A stretch of DNA of 64,000 bases from Bradyrhizobium guangdongense (lineage in GTDB: Bacteria > Pseudomonadota > Alphaproteobacteria > Rhizobiales > Xanthobacteraceae): assembly GCF_004114975.1 (NCBI RefSeq), contig NZ_CP030051.1, positions 6,758,001 through 6,822,000 of the forward strand. The letters run 5' to 3'. Below, piece after piece: positions 8,467-21,862 of the stretch. Made by a program: the position numbers and the translations under genes. The notes beneath the pieces are model-generated. The model searched no databases, had not been told where the DNA came from, and was given only the letters and a program-made list of their open reading frames with translations. Each line of letters opens with the position of its first letter. Position 1 is the first letter of the stretch.

Positions 8467-8928
8467 ATGCGTACCTACGATCTCACCCCCTTCTATCGTT
8501 CCACCGTCGGCTTCGACCGCCTCTTCAACCTGCTCGACCAGGCAAGTTCGGATGGCAGCCCCGGTTATCCCCCCTACAACATCGAGCGCACCGGCGAGAA
8601 CGCCTATCGCATCACCGTTGCGGTCTCGGGCTTTGCCAAGGATGAGCTTTCCATCGTCGCGAAGGAAAACACGCTGACGATCAAGGGCGAGAAAGTCGCC
8701 AACGAGAACTCGAAATCCGAAGTGCTCTATCGCGGCATCGCCGCCCGCGCCTTCGAGCGCGCCTTCCAGCTTGCCGATTTCGTGCAGGTGAAGGACGCGT
8801 CGCTCGAGAACGGCCTGCTTCATGTCGACCTCGTCCGCGAGATTCCCGAAGCCAAGAAGCCGCGCCAGATCGCGATCAACAGCGGCGCCGCGAAGGCCCA
8901 GGTGATCGAGAACTCGGTCGCCGCCTAA
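8467..8928 (+). CDS. Small heat shock protein, Hsp20/IbpA family
   Basis: The 153-residue chaperone holds unfolding proteins during heat stress. Residues about 35-130 are the alpha-crystallin domain (PPYNIERTGENAYRITVAV...SGF, then ELSIVAKENTLTIKGEK), and the conserved C-terminal strand is ENGLLHVDLVREIPE. The length and sequence resemble the IbpA-like class A Hsp proteins of rhizobia. The ATG at 8467 follows GGAGG by a proper distance. The upstream RpoH promoter and ROSE thermometer predict heat induction at both transcription and translation. A strong terminator follows directly, so it is a single-gene unit, divergent from a hydrolase. Confidence 0.95.
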   Translation: MRTYDLTPFYRSTVGFDRLFNLLDQASSDGSPGYPPYNIERTGENAYRITVAVSGFAKDELSIVAKENTLTIKGEKVANENSKSEVLYRGIAARAFERAFQLADFVQVKDASLENGLLHVDLVREIPEAKKPRQIAINSGAAKAQVIENSVAA

Positions 8929-8956
8929 GCCGCGCACGTCACTTCCAGGTTGCGAA

Positions 8957-8985
8957 AACGCCCCGGTGCCCCGGGGCGTTTTTTT
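8957..8985 (+). terminator. Intrinsic terminator after the heat shock gene
   Basis: An eight-base perfect stem CGCCCCGG/CCGGGGCG (8959-8966 and 8971-8978) with loop TGCC is followed by seven T. It lies 30 bases past the stop codon. Confidence 0.9.
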
Positions 8986-9078
8986 GCATCGCATCACAGG
9001 GTGGTGAGGAGGCGTAACAGCGCCGCCACCCGCTCCGTCCTTGGGACATCGCAGCCAAAACCAGGACGGAGAACAATC

Positions 9079-9849
9079 ATGACTTTCTGGCGCAGCCTTT
9101 TCGTCGCCGCGAGCCTGCTGGCAGCCCCCATCGGCCTTGCCCAGGCACAGACCCCACAGGCCGTGAGGGCCAAGAACGTCGTGCTGGTGCACGGCGCCTG
9201 GGCCGACGGCTCGAGCTGGTCGGAGGTGATCCCGATTCTTCAGGCTGCCGGGCTCAACGTCACCGCCGTGCAGAATCCGCTGGGATCGCTCGCCGAGTCG
9301 GTCGAGGCGACCAAGCGTGTGCTGGCCGAGCAGGAGGGGCCGACGGTGCTGGTCGCGCATTCCTGGGGCGGCACCGTGATCAGCCAGGTCGGCACCGATC
9401 CAAGGGTCACCGGCCTCGTCTATATCGCCGCGCGCGCGCCCGATGCCAATGAGGATTTCATTGCGTTGTCGAAGCAGTTTCCCACCGGTCCCGCGCGCGC
9501 CGGCATCGTCGAGCACGACGGCTACACCAGCCTATCGGAAGACGCCTTCCTGAAATATTTCGCCAACGGCGTCGCGCCGGAACGCGCCAAGGAGCTCTAC
9601 GCGGTCCAATGGCCGACGGCCGCCTCGATCTTCGCCGGCCGCACCACAGAAGCCGCTTGGCGTTCGAAGCCGAGCTGGTACGCGGTGTCGAAGAATGACG
9701 GTACCATCAACCCCGACTTCGAGCGCTTCCTCGCCAAGCGGATGAACGCGACCACGATCGAGCTCGACGCCGGCCACCTCTCGCTGGTGTCGCATCCGAA
9801 AGAGGTGGCGAATCTGATCCTGGAGGCGGCGGGCTATCCGCGCAGCTGA
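9079..9849 (+). CDS. Exported alpha/beta hydrolase
   Basis: This 256-residue protein starts with a cleavable signal peptide (MTFWRSLFVAASLLAAPIG, cleavage near AQAQT) and so is probably periplasmic. The mature part is an alpha/beta hydrolase with oxyanion region LVHGAWADGSSW, nucleophile elbow VAHSWGGT, and a late histidine in DAGHLSLVSHP. This matches the salicylate esterase-like / AB_hydrolase_6 group of small-ester hydrolases. The ATG at 9079 is preceded by GGAGAA; upstream in-frame codons are not needed. It stands alone between two terminators. The substrate is unknown. Confidence 0.85.
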   Translation: MTFWRSLFVAASLLAAPIGLAQAQTPQAVRAKNVVLVHGAWADGSSWSEVIPILQAAGLNVTAVQNPLGSLAESVEATKRVLAEQEGPTVLVAHSWGGTVISQVGTDPRVTGLVYIAARAPDANEDFIALSKQFPTGPARAGIVEHDGYTSLSEDAFLKYFANGVAPERAKELYAVQWPTAASIFAGRTTEAAWRSKPSWYAVSKNDGTINPDFERFLAKRMNATTIELDAGHLSLVSHPKEVANLILEAAGYPRS

Positions 9850-9872
9850 GGCATTGCCTCTGTGGTGCCATA

Positions 9873-9899
9873 GCGCCCGAGCTCTTCGGGCGCTTCTTG
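9873..9899. terminator. Hairpin terminator between convergent genes
   Basis: An eight-base stem GCGCCCGA/TCGGGCGC (9873-9880 and 9886-9893) is followed by TTCTT on the plus strand, 24 bases after the hydrolase stop. The T run is imperfect. Confidence 0.65.
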
Positions 9900-9909
9900 C
9901 ATGCTCAGC

Positions 9910-10653
9910 CTAATCCAGTCCCTGCACGGGCGGCATCTCCTGTGTGGGCAAGATGGGTGGAGTTGATCTGACCTGGCCGACGGTCGGAGCGGCAACCGAC
10001 GGCGCGGCGTCGGCGGGTTTTGCTTGTATGGCGGCGGTCTGCTGCGCGGGCTGGGCTTGCGTCGGCTGTTCGGCGGGCTTCACAGCCGCGACCGGCATCT
10101 CGGCGCGCCGCGGAGCCGCCTTCGGCAGCGGCACGGTCCGGCTGGCGACATGGGGAATCGGCGCCGGCGGGCGCGGCGGGCCGCTGCGAACCATGGTCGG
10201 CGGCGGCAGCGCGGTTTGCGGCTCGTAAGGCGCAACCGCGGGCTCCTCATAGCCGGGGATCATGCCGTAGGCGTCCGCGGCCGGCATGAAGCGGATGATC
10301 CGGCCGTCGCGAGCGTCGATCACGAGCCGGCCATCGTCGCCGCGGCGGTCGATCACCGCGATGGTGTAGACGGCGCCGCGCAGGCGCGGGATGCCGAGCG
10401 GCGAGAAGCCGTTGTCGCGCAGCACCGCGTAGACCTCGGTGGGCGGCAGCAGGGCCGGCGCCGGACCGCGCTCCTCATAACCATAGCCGTAGCGCGGTGG
10501 CGGCGCGGCTTCCGGCGCGACATAGGGCCCGTCGAAATCCGACACCGCAATATAGGCCCCTCCGGAGATACCACTGGCCGGAACTTGTGCCTGGGTAGCG
10601 GTTGCAGCCAGCGCCAGCGTGGCCGCGGCCACACATTCTGTGAAAAACTTCAT
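9910..10653 (-). CDS. Exported proline-rich protein of unknown function with a PepSY-like region
   Basis: The 247-residue protein has a signal peptide (MKFFTECVAAATLALAATA, cleavage after TQA). Residues about 75-130 (TEVYAVLRDNGFSPLGIP, then RLVIDARDGRIIRF) look like a PepSY-type small domain that is frequent in exported proteins of Bradyrhizobium. The rest, about 120 residues, is proline- and alanine-rich and likely disordered. I chose the ATG at 10653 because AGGAG is well spaced before it; the GTG nine bases upstream would lie right on that site. It is convergent with the hydrolase and points away from gltB. The function is not known. Confidence 0.7.
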   Translation of the reverse strand: MKFFTECVAAATLALAATATQAQVPASGISGGAYIAVSDFDGPYVAPEAAPPPRYGYGYEERGPAPALLPPTEVYAVLRDNGFSPLGIPRLRGAVYTIAVIDRRGDDGRLVIDARDGRIIRFMPAADAYGMIPGYEEPAVAPYEPQTALPPPTMVRSGPPRPPAPIPHVASRTVPLPKAAPRRAEMPVAAVKPAEQPTQAQPAQQTAAIQAKPADAAPSVAAPTVGQVRSTPPILPTQEMPPVQGLD

Positions 10654-11143
10654 GGTCGACACGCTCCTGTCAGGCCCCCGAATGATCGGCGCTCTTTCGC
10701 TTCTTCCGGCATGGCGCGCCGTTCGAAGGGCTGATCCGAAGCTTCATCCGGGATTTCGGCGTGCACAGGGCCGGATCGCGGCGCGTTTGCTCCAAAACCG
10801 GGCCGCGCAACTTTCGGAAAGCGATTGATCGACATATCGGGAATCGGGACTTCCGCGCGCTTGTGTGCTAGACAAAAATTTGGCAAGGTGATGGTTAGGA
10901 CAGGAAGACTGTCTCAATTTTGCTCGCGGTTCCGGCATAGGGATTGCAGCGAAAACCTGTGCCTTCCAGCGCCATAAGGCAACAGGCAAAGCCGTTCTCG
11001 GGGACGAAGAGCGCCTTGGCCTGAATTTAAGAAAATGCGGCTCGCAACGGACGAGCGGTGACCCAGAGGCGGGTGCCGCGGAACGCCGAAGGTGCGCCGA
11101 AGATGGCGGTGAGGCAGCTTGCCGCACGGAGAGGATTGGAACA
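10654..11143. other. 490-base divergent intergenic region upstream of gltB
   Basis: No convincing gene is seen here. It must hold the promoters of the exported protein (leftwards) and of glutamate synthase (rightwards). A weak stem GACAG/CTGTC near 10900 followed by TCAATTTTG is the only structure I noted. I searched by eye for a sigma-54 site (TGGC-N-TTGC) and found no good one. Confidence 0.5.
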
Positions 11144-15877
<4,734 letters not shown>

Positions 15878-15890
15878 GGCATCACACCCC

Positions 15891-15949
15891 GTCATTGCGA
15901 GCGCAGCGAAGCACTGGATTGCTTCGTCGCTTCGCTCCTCGCAATGACG
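15891..15949. repeat. Palindromic repeat (GTCATTGCGAGCGCAGCGAAG family)
   Basis: GTCATTGCGAGCGCAGCGAAGC and its near reverse complement (GCTTCGCTCCTCGCAATGAC) bracket GGATTGCTTCGTC. It forms a long hairpin between gltB and gltD. The same family is at 57676-57760. Confidence 0.85.
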
Positions 15950-15990
15950 AGAAGAAACAAAACGACTAAGCGGCAGGGACTTCGGGTTTA

Positions 15991-17442
15991 ATGGGCAAGA
16001 TCACGGGTTTTCTCGAAATCGAACGGCACGACCGCAAGTACACCCCGGTCGCCGAGCGCGTGAAGCATTACAACGAGTTCGTCATTCCGCTCTCCGAGAA
16101 GGAAGTACGGGACCAGGCTGCGCGCTGCATGAATTGCGGCATCCCCTATTGCCACGGCACCGGCTCGGTTGCGCCCGGCACGCCCGGCTGCCCGGTCAAC
16201 AACCAGATCCCCGATTGGAACGACCTGGTCTATCAGGGCAATTGGGAAGAAGCCTCGCGTAACCTGCACTCGACCAACAACTTCCCGGAGTTCACCGGCC
16301 GCATCTGCCCGGCGCCGTGCGAAGCGTCCTGCACGCTCAACATCGACGACAACCCGGTCACCATCAAGACGATCGAATGCGCGATCGTCGACCGCGCCTG
16401 GGACAATGGCTGGCTGAAGCCCGAGGTCGCCGCCCACAAGACCGGCAAGAAGGTCGCCGTGATCGGCTCCGGTCCGGCCGGCATGGCCTGCGCGCAGCAG
16501 CTCGCGCGCGCCGGCCACGACGTGCATGTCTACGAGAAGTACGCCAAGGCCGGCGGCCTGCTGCGTTACGGCATCCCCGACTTCAAGATGGAGAAGGGCG
16601 TCATCGACCGCCGCGTCAAGCAGATGGAAGGCGAAGGCGTCACCTTCCATTACAACAGCCATGTCGGCGCCAGCGGCAATATCGATCCGCGCGAGATGCT
16701 CAACCAGTACGACGCGATCGCGCTGACGGGCGGCGCCGAAGCGCCGCGCGACCTGCCGATCCCCGGCCGCGAGCTCGAGGGCATCCACTACGCGATGGAC
16801 TTCCTGCCGCAGCAGAACCGCCGCGTCTCCAGTGAAGCGCTGAACGGCGTCAAGGATATCCTGGCCGGCGGCAAGCATGTCGTCGTCATCGGCGGCGGCG
16901 ACACCGGATCGGACTGCATCGGCACCTCGCTGCGCCAGGGCGCGCTCTCCGTGACCCAGCTTGAGATCATGCCCGCCCCGCCCGAGCGCGAGAACAAGGG
17001 CCTGACCTGGCCGAACTGGCCGCTGAAGATGCGCACCTCCTCCAGCCAGGCCGAAGGCGCGATCCGCGAATACGCCGTGCTGACGCAGAAGTTTTCCGGC
17101 GAGAACGGCAAGGTCAGGAAGCTGCACTGCGTGCACGTCGACGACAAGTTCAAGCCGATCGCCGGCACCGAGTTCGAGCTGGAGGCCGAGCTCGTCCTGC
17201 TCGCGATGGGTTTTGTGCATCCCGTGCACGAGGGCCTCTTGAAGCAGCTCGCGGTCGAGCTCGACCCGCGCGGCAACGTCAAGGCCAACACGCTGGACTA
17301 CCAGACCTCGCGCCCGAACGTGTTCTCCGCCGGCGACATGCGCCGCGGCCAGTCGCTGGTGGTCTGGGCCATCCGCGAGGGCCGGCTGTGTGCCCGCTCG
17401 ATCGACACGTTCCTGATGGGGAAGACGGATCTGCCGCGCTGA
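15991..17442 (+). CDS. gltD: Glutamate synthase (NADPH) small subunit
   Basis: The 483-residue beta subunit passes electrons from NADPH through FAD and iron-sulfur clusters to the large subunit. The N-terminal cysteine clusters are visible ([13 protein letters not shown], then [13 protein letters not shown]). The FAD fold is at [19 protein letters not shown], the NADPH fold at [13 protein letters not shown], and the C-terminal FAD contact at [18 protein letters not shown]. Length is normal. It follows gltB in the same direction, separated by a repeat hairpin that could adjust the ratio of the two subunits. The AGGGAC stretch upstream is a weak ribosome site. Confidence 0.98.
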   Translation: MGKITGFLEIERHDRKYTPVAERVKHYNEFVIPLSEKEVRDQAARCMNCGIPYCHGTGSVAPGTPGCPVNNQIPDWNDLVYQGNWEEASRNLHSTNNFPEFTGRICPAPCEASCTLNIDDNPVTIKTIECAIVDRAWDNGWLKPEVAAHKTGKKVAVIGSGPAGMACAQQLARAGHDVHVYEKYAKAGGLLRYGIPDFKMEKGVIDRRVKQMEGEGVTFHYNSHVGASGNIDPREMLNQYDAIALTGGAEAPRDLPIPGRELEGIHYAMDFLPQQNRRVSSEALNGVKDILAGGKHVVVIGGGDTGSDCIGTSLRQGALSVTQLEIMPAPPERENKGLTWPNWPLKMRTSSSQAEGAIREYAVLTQKFSGENGKVRKLHCVHVDDKFKPIAGTEFELEAELVLLAMGFVHPVHEGLLKQLAVELDPRGNVKANTLDYQTSRPNVFSAGDMRRGQSLVVWAIREGRLCARSIDTFLMGKTDLPR

Positions 17443-17459
17443 GCGACATGATGGGACCT

Positions 17460-17488
17460 CACGATAGAGCACTCCTCGCTCTATCGTG
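17460..17488. terminator. Inverted repeat after gltD
   Basis: The arms CACGATAGAGC and GCTCTATCGTG are perfect, with a seven-base loop. No T run follows on either strand, so termination is uncertain; the position 18 bases after the gltD stop fits a 3' end structure. Confidence 0.5.
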
Positions 17489-17502
17489 CGTGGCCCCGAT
17501 CG

Positions 17503-18051
17503 CTACCCGCCGGTGACACCGGCCTGCTTCTTCGCCTCGACCAGGTCATCGGCGTAATACTGCTTCGCGCAATCGCCGTTGTAGGCATTCACCTCGACAT
17601 TGTGGGCGTCGATGTCCGCGTTGAACGCGGACTGCTTGGCCTTTACGTCAGTCAGCATCGCATTGTGCCGGTCAACCAGCGCGTTGAATGAGTTCACCGC
17701 CCTGGAGCTGCTTCGGTTCAGGCTCGCGCGCTGCGCCTCGACGGTCGCCTTCGACTGGTCGTATTCGTCGAGCGACGCTTGCAAGGCGGTTCGGCTCGTC
17801 TCCAGCCGCGCACTATCCTCGTCGAGCTTGGACGCGCGCTTGATGCATTGGGCCAGTTGCGACACGGTCAGGACGTCGGCCGAATAGGTCTTCGCTGACG
17901 ATGAGGACGATGTCCCCGCAGCCACCGCAGCCCTGACGGCTCCCCTCGCAAGCAGGCTTCCGAGGAAGCGCCCGGTGCCGCCAGCTTCGGACGGCGAGGA
18001 GGCGCAAAGCACACAGGCCGCAGCGGCGACAGCGGCAAAATAGGTCGTCAT
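17503..18051 (-). CDS. Exported coiled-coil protein of unknown function
   Basis: This 182-residue protein starts with a signal peptide (MTTYFAAVAAAACVLCASS) followed by a glycine/alanine-rich linker and a serine run. Residues about 70-165 are charged and helical with a heptad-like pattern (KLDEDSARLETSRTALQAS), so they likely form a coiled coil; the region resembles no family I can name. Two cysteines (QLAQCIKR and NGDCAKQ) flank the helical part and could pair. The ATG at 18051 follows GGAGGAG at a good distance. It is convergent with gltD and read alone. The function is unknown. Confidence 0.7.
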   Translation of the reverse strand: MTTYFAAVAAAACVLCASSPSEAGGTGRFLGSLLARGAVRAAVAAGTSSSSSAKTYSADVLTVSQLAQCIKRASKLDEDSARLETSRTALQASLDEYDQSKATVEAQRASLNRSSSRAVNSFNALVDRHNAMLTDVKAKQSAFNADIDAHNVEVNAYNGDCAKQYYADDLVEAKKQAGVTGG

Positions 18052-18246
18052 GAACTCCTCCAACAAAAAGCACGAGAAATGGTGGAAAAAAGCGGTCGTC
18101 GGAATGGAGGCAGCCTAAGAGCTTCCGCGGACCACGTCACGCGGAATCACGCGCTGGCGGCGCGAGCTGGCGAGCCCGTTAAGGCATCGCGGTCGAGTTG
18201 AGGATTCGACGCGGCAAGTGCTGCTCGCACTCGCAAGCTCATCGCC

Positions 18247-19989
18247 CTAGTTCTGCAGCCTCACACCCAGCATCACCACCGTGCCTTGCGAGCTCGAGCC
18301 CGGCTGGTTCGAGTCCAGGATGTCGTGGCGCAGCGTGCCCTTGATCCAGACATTGCGGTTGAGCTTGTAGATCAGGTTGCCTTCGAGCGAGTAGGTTTTG
18401 TCGTTGCGGCCCTGGTTCTGGTAGTCGTAGGTGCCGTAGGTAAACTTGCCGATCGCGGTGAGCCAGCGGCGGAAGTCGTGGTCGACTTCGGCGGCATAGG
18501 TGTGCACCAGCACGCCGGAGGAGCCGGGGATCGTGGTTTCCGCGATCTGCGTGTCGGTGTTGAACTTGACCGTGGTCAGCCCGCTGGCGTTCCAGATCAG
18601 CGAGCCCGAGGTCAGGAAGCCCGAGAGCTGGCTCAGGCGGGGATCGACATAGGTGCGCGCGGAATAGCCGACCGAGATCTCGCCGGTGAGAATGCGCGAG
18701 AATTCAAAGGACGAACCGATCTTGGCGTAGCCGCCGGATGAATCGCGCAAGTAGCCGTTGCGGTCGGCGGCCTGGTCGTGGACGCGGTTGTCGCCCTCGA
18801 TCTCGACGAACGGCTTCAAGCCGGGCTTGAGGTCGTAGGAGAAGCGGCCGACGCCGCCATACTGGTTGAAGTCGCGATCGTTGTTGCTGAAGACCGAGCC
18901 GTCGGTGAGTTTTGAATCGGTATAGGCGGTGCGGTCCACCGTGGCGCCGGCGGCGACCTCGAAGCGATTGAAGGTCTGGTCGAAGCCGACGGTGGTGCCG
19001 TAGCTGGCATAGACTGGATATTTCTGCAGGCCGGCCTGTACGTTCGGGCTGCCCGGATTGTCGGTGGCGAGCCGCAGGCGCAGCTGCGAGGTCAGCTTGA
19101 GGTCGCGATCGACGTCGATACGACCGTCGATATGGCCGGTGAAGTCGGGGCGGTTGATCTCGACCGGCGACGGCGAGGCAAGGCCGTCGATGGTTTCAGG
19201 CATGTTGTTGGTGTAGCCCGAGAACGAGCCGCGCAGATCGGCGACCAGCGCGTGGCGCTCCCAGTCCGAGATCACGAGCAGGTCAGGCGCGACGACATAG
19301 ACCGGGGAGCCGACCGGCTTTTGCAGGCGTGCAGGATTGCTGTCGTAGCCGGCCGAGAGCTCGAGCCCGCCCTTGATCAGAAAGCTGCCGGCGTAATCGC
19401 CGACCGCGCCGAAGGCATCGTCATCGGCCTTGAGGCGGCGGCGCAAGGGCTGGCCGGGCACGGTGCCCGCCATTGCCGGCGGCACCGGCGTCTTGTGCGC
19501 GGTCTCCGATGGCGGCGGTGCGATGCGCGGAGGGCCGAGACTCGTGTCCGGCGTCGCCAGCGGCACCGGCGAGCCGGGACCCGCGGGCTTCCTGGGCTTC
19601 GGCTGGCCCGGATAGAGCTTTGGCTGCTGGCGCTTGCGATTGAGCGAATCGTAACCGGAGCTGCTGGCCCCATTGGCGGGAGACAGCCCATAGGTCGGCA
19701 CCTGGCCGACGCGCGTCGCCGCGGGCGCATCGCTTTTCTTGCGCGGATCGTCGTTGGGGTCCGGCGGCTGCGGCACTGCGTCCGATGGCGCCTGCGGCAC
19801 GCCGGCCGTACGGCGCATCGGTAGCGCATCGGGCGCGACGAAGCCGCCGCGGCTGGGATTGAACAGGTCGGGCGTGAGGCTCTGGGCGGCCGCGGGCGCG
19901 CTTTCCAGCACCGTCAGCAGCAGGCATGGCAAAGCGGCGCGGAAAGCTAACGCGCAGCTGCTCCGGCCCCTGCCTGGAGGCGACCCCAC
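18247..19989 (-). CDS. Outer membrane beta-barrel protein
   Basis: The 580-residue protein has a signal peptide ending near APAAAQS, a long proline-rich disordered stretch (about 40-190), and then a barrel of alternating hydrophobic/polar strands (LELSAGYDSNPARL, ISVGYSARTYVDP, WIKGTLRHDIL). It ends in a hydrophobic strand VVMLGVRLQN, a suitable Bam recognition tail. It fits the 'outer membrane beta-barrel' BBP2-like group that is often linked with surface polysaccharide. The start is a GTG with GGAG ten bases upstream. It is divergent from the KdsD/KpsF gene, which also points to surface sugars, but the link is only by position. Confidence 0.8.
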   Translation of the reverse strand: MGSPPGRGRSSCALAFRAALPCLLLTVLESAPAAAQSLTPDLFNPSRGGFVAPDALPMRRTAGVPQAPSDAVPQPPDPNDDPRKKSDAPAATRVGQVPTYGLSPANGASSSGYDSLNRKRQQPKLYPGQPKPRKPAGPGSPVPLATPDTSLGPPRIAPPPSETAHKTPVPPAMAGTVPGQPLRRRLKADDDAFGAVGDYAGSFLIKGGLELSAGYDSNPARLQKPVGSPVYVVAPDLLVISDWERHALVADLRGSFSGYTNNMPETIDGLASPSPVEINRPDFTGHIDGRIDVDRDLKLTSQLRLRLATDNPGSPNVQAGLQKYPVYASYGTTVGFDQTFNRFEVAAGATVDRTAYTDSKLTDGSVFSNNDRDFNQYGGVGRFSYDLKPGLKPFVEIEGDNRVHDQAADRNGYLRDSSGGYAKIGSSFEFSRILTGEISVGYSARTYVDPRLSQLSGFLTSGSLIWNASGLTTVKFNTDTQIAETTIPGSSGVLVHTYAAEVDHDFRRWLTAIGKFTYGTYDYQNQGRNDKTYSLEGNLIYKLNRNVWIKGTLRHDILDSNQPGSSSQGTVVMLGVRLQN

Positions 19990-20176
19990 GATGGATTAAC
20001 TCCAACGAAATCAGATACTTCCACGATCGCTCTCGCCGACTGGCGGGAACCATCGTTAATGGAGTTAAAACAATTATGGTTAATGACCCGTTGAGGGTGT
20101 TGGCGCCCGCGTCGCCTCGCAGGCCGGAGCGTGCTAAGCAGGCCGGCAACGGGCTGACGCCCCTCCTCCCCTGGAC

Positions 20177-21190
20177 GTGAACATGCCGAGTTCGAAACCG
20201 CTGATGACCCAATCATCCGGCCCCGCCCCTGCCAGCGTCGAATCCGCGCTCCGCACGTTGGAAGCCGAGAGCGGCGGCCTCAACGCGCTCGCGGCCGCCC
20301 TGCGCGGCCCGCTGTGCCAGGCGTTCGCCAGGGCGGTCGACCTGATCCGCAATGCCAAGGGCCGCGTCATCGTCACCGGCCTCGGCAAGTCCGGCCATAT
20401 GGCGCGCAAGATCGCGGCAACCCTCGCCTCGACGGGCACGCCGGCATTCTTCGTTCACACCGCCGAAGCTGGCCATGGCGATCTCGGCATGATCACCACG
20501 GACGACGTCATCATGGCGCTGTCCTGGTCCGGCGAGCAGCCGGAAATGAAGACACTCGTGAACTACTCCGCGCGCTTTGCGATCCCGATGATCGCGGTGA
20601 CGTCGAACGCGGCGTCTTCGCTGGGCCAGGCCGCCGACATCGTCATCGAGCTGCCGAAGGCGCGCGAAGCCTGCCCGCACAATCTGGCACCGACCACCTC
20701 GACCATGATGCAGGTCGCGATCGGCGATGCCATCGCCATCGCGCTGCTCGAAAGCCGCGGCTTCACTGCTCTGGAATTCGCCCATTTCCATCCGGGCGGC
20801 AAGCTGGGCGCGATGCTGAAATTCGTCCGCGACTACATGCGCACCGGCGCCGAGATTCCGGTGAAGCCGCTCGGCACGAAGATGTCGGATGCGGTGGTCG
20901 AGATGTCGGCCAAGGGTCTCGGCTGCGTCTGCATCGTCAATGCTGCGAACGAGGCCGTCGGCATCATCACCGACGGCGATCTTCGCCGCCACATGCGCCC
21001 CGATCTGCTGACGGCGCTGGTTGACGAGATCATGACCAGGAAGCCGAAGACCGTGCCGCCCTCGATGCTCGCGACCGAGATGATCGAGGTGCTGAACACG
21101 CGCAAGATCACGACGCTGGTGGTAACCGAGGCGAACAAGGTGGTCGGCATCGTGCACCTGCACGATCTCTTGCGGGCGGGCGTGGCGTAA
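20177..21190 (+). CDS. kdsD: Arabinose-5-phosphate isomerase, KdsD/KpsF family
   Basis: The 337-residue enzyme turns ribulose 5-phosphate into arabinose 5-phosphate, the first step to Kdo for lipopolysaccharide. Residues about 45-195 are the SIS sugar-isomerase domain (VIVTGLGKSGHMARKIAATL, then EAGHGDLGMI and the SWSGEQPE phosphate loop). HPGGKLG is the typical linker, followed by two CBS domains (about 215-337, ending VVGIVHLHDLLRAG). The GTG at 20177 or the ATG at 20183 may be the start; neither has a strong ribosome site. A palindromic repeat follows at once. In some genomes the same family serves capsule synthesis (KpsF). Confidence 0.93.
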   Translation: MNMPSSKPLMTQSSGPAPASVESALRTLEAESGGLNALAAALRGPLCQAFARAVDLIRNAKGRVIVTGLGKSGHMARKIAATLASTGTPAFFVHTAEAGHGDLGMITTDDVIMALSWSGEQPEMKTLVNYSARFAIPMIAVTSNAASSLGQAADIVIELPKAREACPHNLAPTTSTMMQVAIGDAIAIALLESRGFTALEFAHFHPGGKLGAMLKFVRDYMRTGAEIPVKPLGTKMSDAVVEMSAKGLGCVCIVNAANEAVGIITDGDLRRHMRPDLLTALVDEIMTRKPKTVPPSMLATEMIEVLNTRKITTLVVTEANKVVGIVHLHDLLRAGVA

Positions 21191-21200
21191 GGCATCGCTC

Positions 21201-21240
21201 GTCATTCCGGGCGCGCCACTTGGCGCGAGCCCGGAATGAC
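21201..21240. repeat. Palindromic repeat (GTCATTCCGGG family)
   Basis: GTCATTCCGGGCGCGCCA and TGGCGCGAGCCCGGAATGAC form a 40-base hairpin between convergent genes. Its last base is also the last base of the stop codon of the next gene. Copies lie at 36049-36086 and 43827-43930. Confidence 0.85.
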
Positions 21241-21791
21241 TATTGGGGAAACCGCGCCGCCTTCTCCTCCAGCGGCAGGCGCAGCCCGTTCGCCAGATAC
21301 GACACCGTGCGATAAAAGCCGCACAGCAGCATGATCTCCAGGATTTGCGCCTCGTCGTAATGCGCCGACAGAGCGGCGAACTCGGCGTCGGTGAGGGTCG
21401 CGCGGTGATGGAGCGCGTCCACCGCCGCGATCAGGGCCTCCTCCGCCGGCGACCAGCAGGGCGAGGTCGCATCGCCCGCGACCGTCGCGCGGACCTCGTC
21501 CTTCGTGAGTTTTGCCGGACCGGCGAAGACCGCGACATGGACACCCCATTCGTACTCGCATTGGTTCAGAGCACAGGTGCGATCGATGACGATCTCGCGC
21601 TGGCGCAGTGAGAGCGGGCCCGGATCGAGAAGCCCGGCGGCGCGAAACTTCTCCCACGCGCGCGTGTGGGCGGCCATGACCCGGAACAGCACCAGCGGCG
21701 GGGCACCGCGCATGATGCGGTCGAACTGCGCCTGGATCTCCGGGGGATAAGGCTGATCGAGCGGGGCGATGCGCGGCGTCGGGGATGACAT
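21240..21791 (-). CDS. Carboxymuconolactone decarboxylase family protein
   Basis: The 183-residue protein has the helical AhpD/CMD fold. The signature helix is TCALNQCEYEWGVHV, with the EYE-x-H pattern of the family but a single cysteine before it in place of the CxxC of true AhpD, so peroxidase activity is doubtful. A second region, TLTDAEFAALSAHYDEAQILEIMLLCGFY, matches the C-terminal helices. It is divergent from a HxlR-type regulator across 71 bases holding two operators, so it is probably induced by the compound that regulator senses, such as a quinone or aldehyde. The true reaction is unknown. Confidence 0.85.
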   Translation of the reverse strand: MSSPTPRIAPLDQPYPPEIQAQFDRIMRGAPPLVLFRVMAAHTRAWEKFRAAGLLDPGPLSLRQREIVIDRTCALNQCEYEWGVHVAVFAGPAKLTKDEVRATVAGDATSPCWSPAEEALIAAVDALHHRATLTDAEFAALSAHYDEAQILEIMLLCGFYRTVSYLANGLRLPLEEKAARFPQ

Positions 21792-21804
21792 GAGCGTCCT
21801 CCTT

Positions 21805-21821
21805 GCTACAATTCTCGTAGC
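21805..21821. promoter_or_regulatory. HxlR operator 1 (GCTAC-N7-GTAGC)
   Basis: GCTACAATTCTCGTAGC is a 17-base inverted repeat. It lies 13 bases upstream of the decarboxylase start, and its centre is 22 bases from that of operator 2. Confidence 0.7.
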
Positions 21822-21826
21822 AGCAC

Positions 21827-21843
21827 GCTACATTTTCTGTAGC
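21827..21843. promoter_or_regulatory. HxlR operator 2 (GCTACA-N5-TGTAGC)
   Basis: GCTACATTTTCTGTAGC is a perfect inverted repeat with six-base arms, 19 bases upstream of the regulator start. The spacing of two helical turns from operator 1 would place two dimers on the same face of the DNA. Confidence 0.75.
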
Positions 21844-21862
21844 AAGACGCAAGAGGATCGCG

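Noticed and set aside
10654..11143. Sigma-54/NtrC control of gltB
   Set aside because: TGGCAAGGTGATGGTT resembles half of a sigma-54 site but lacks the GC element at the right distance.
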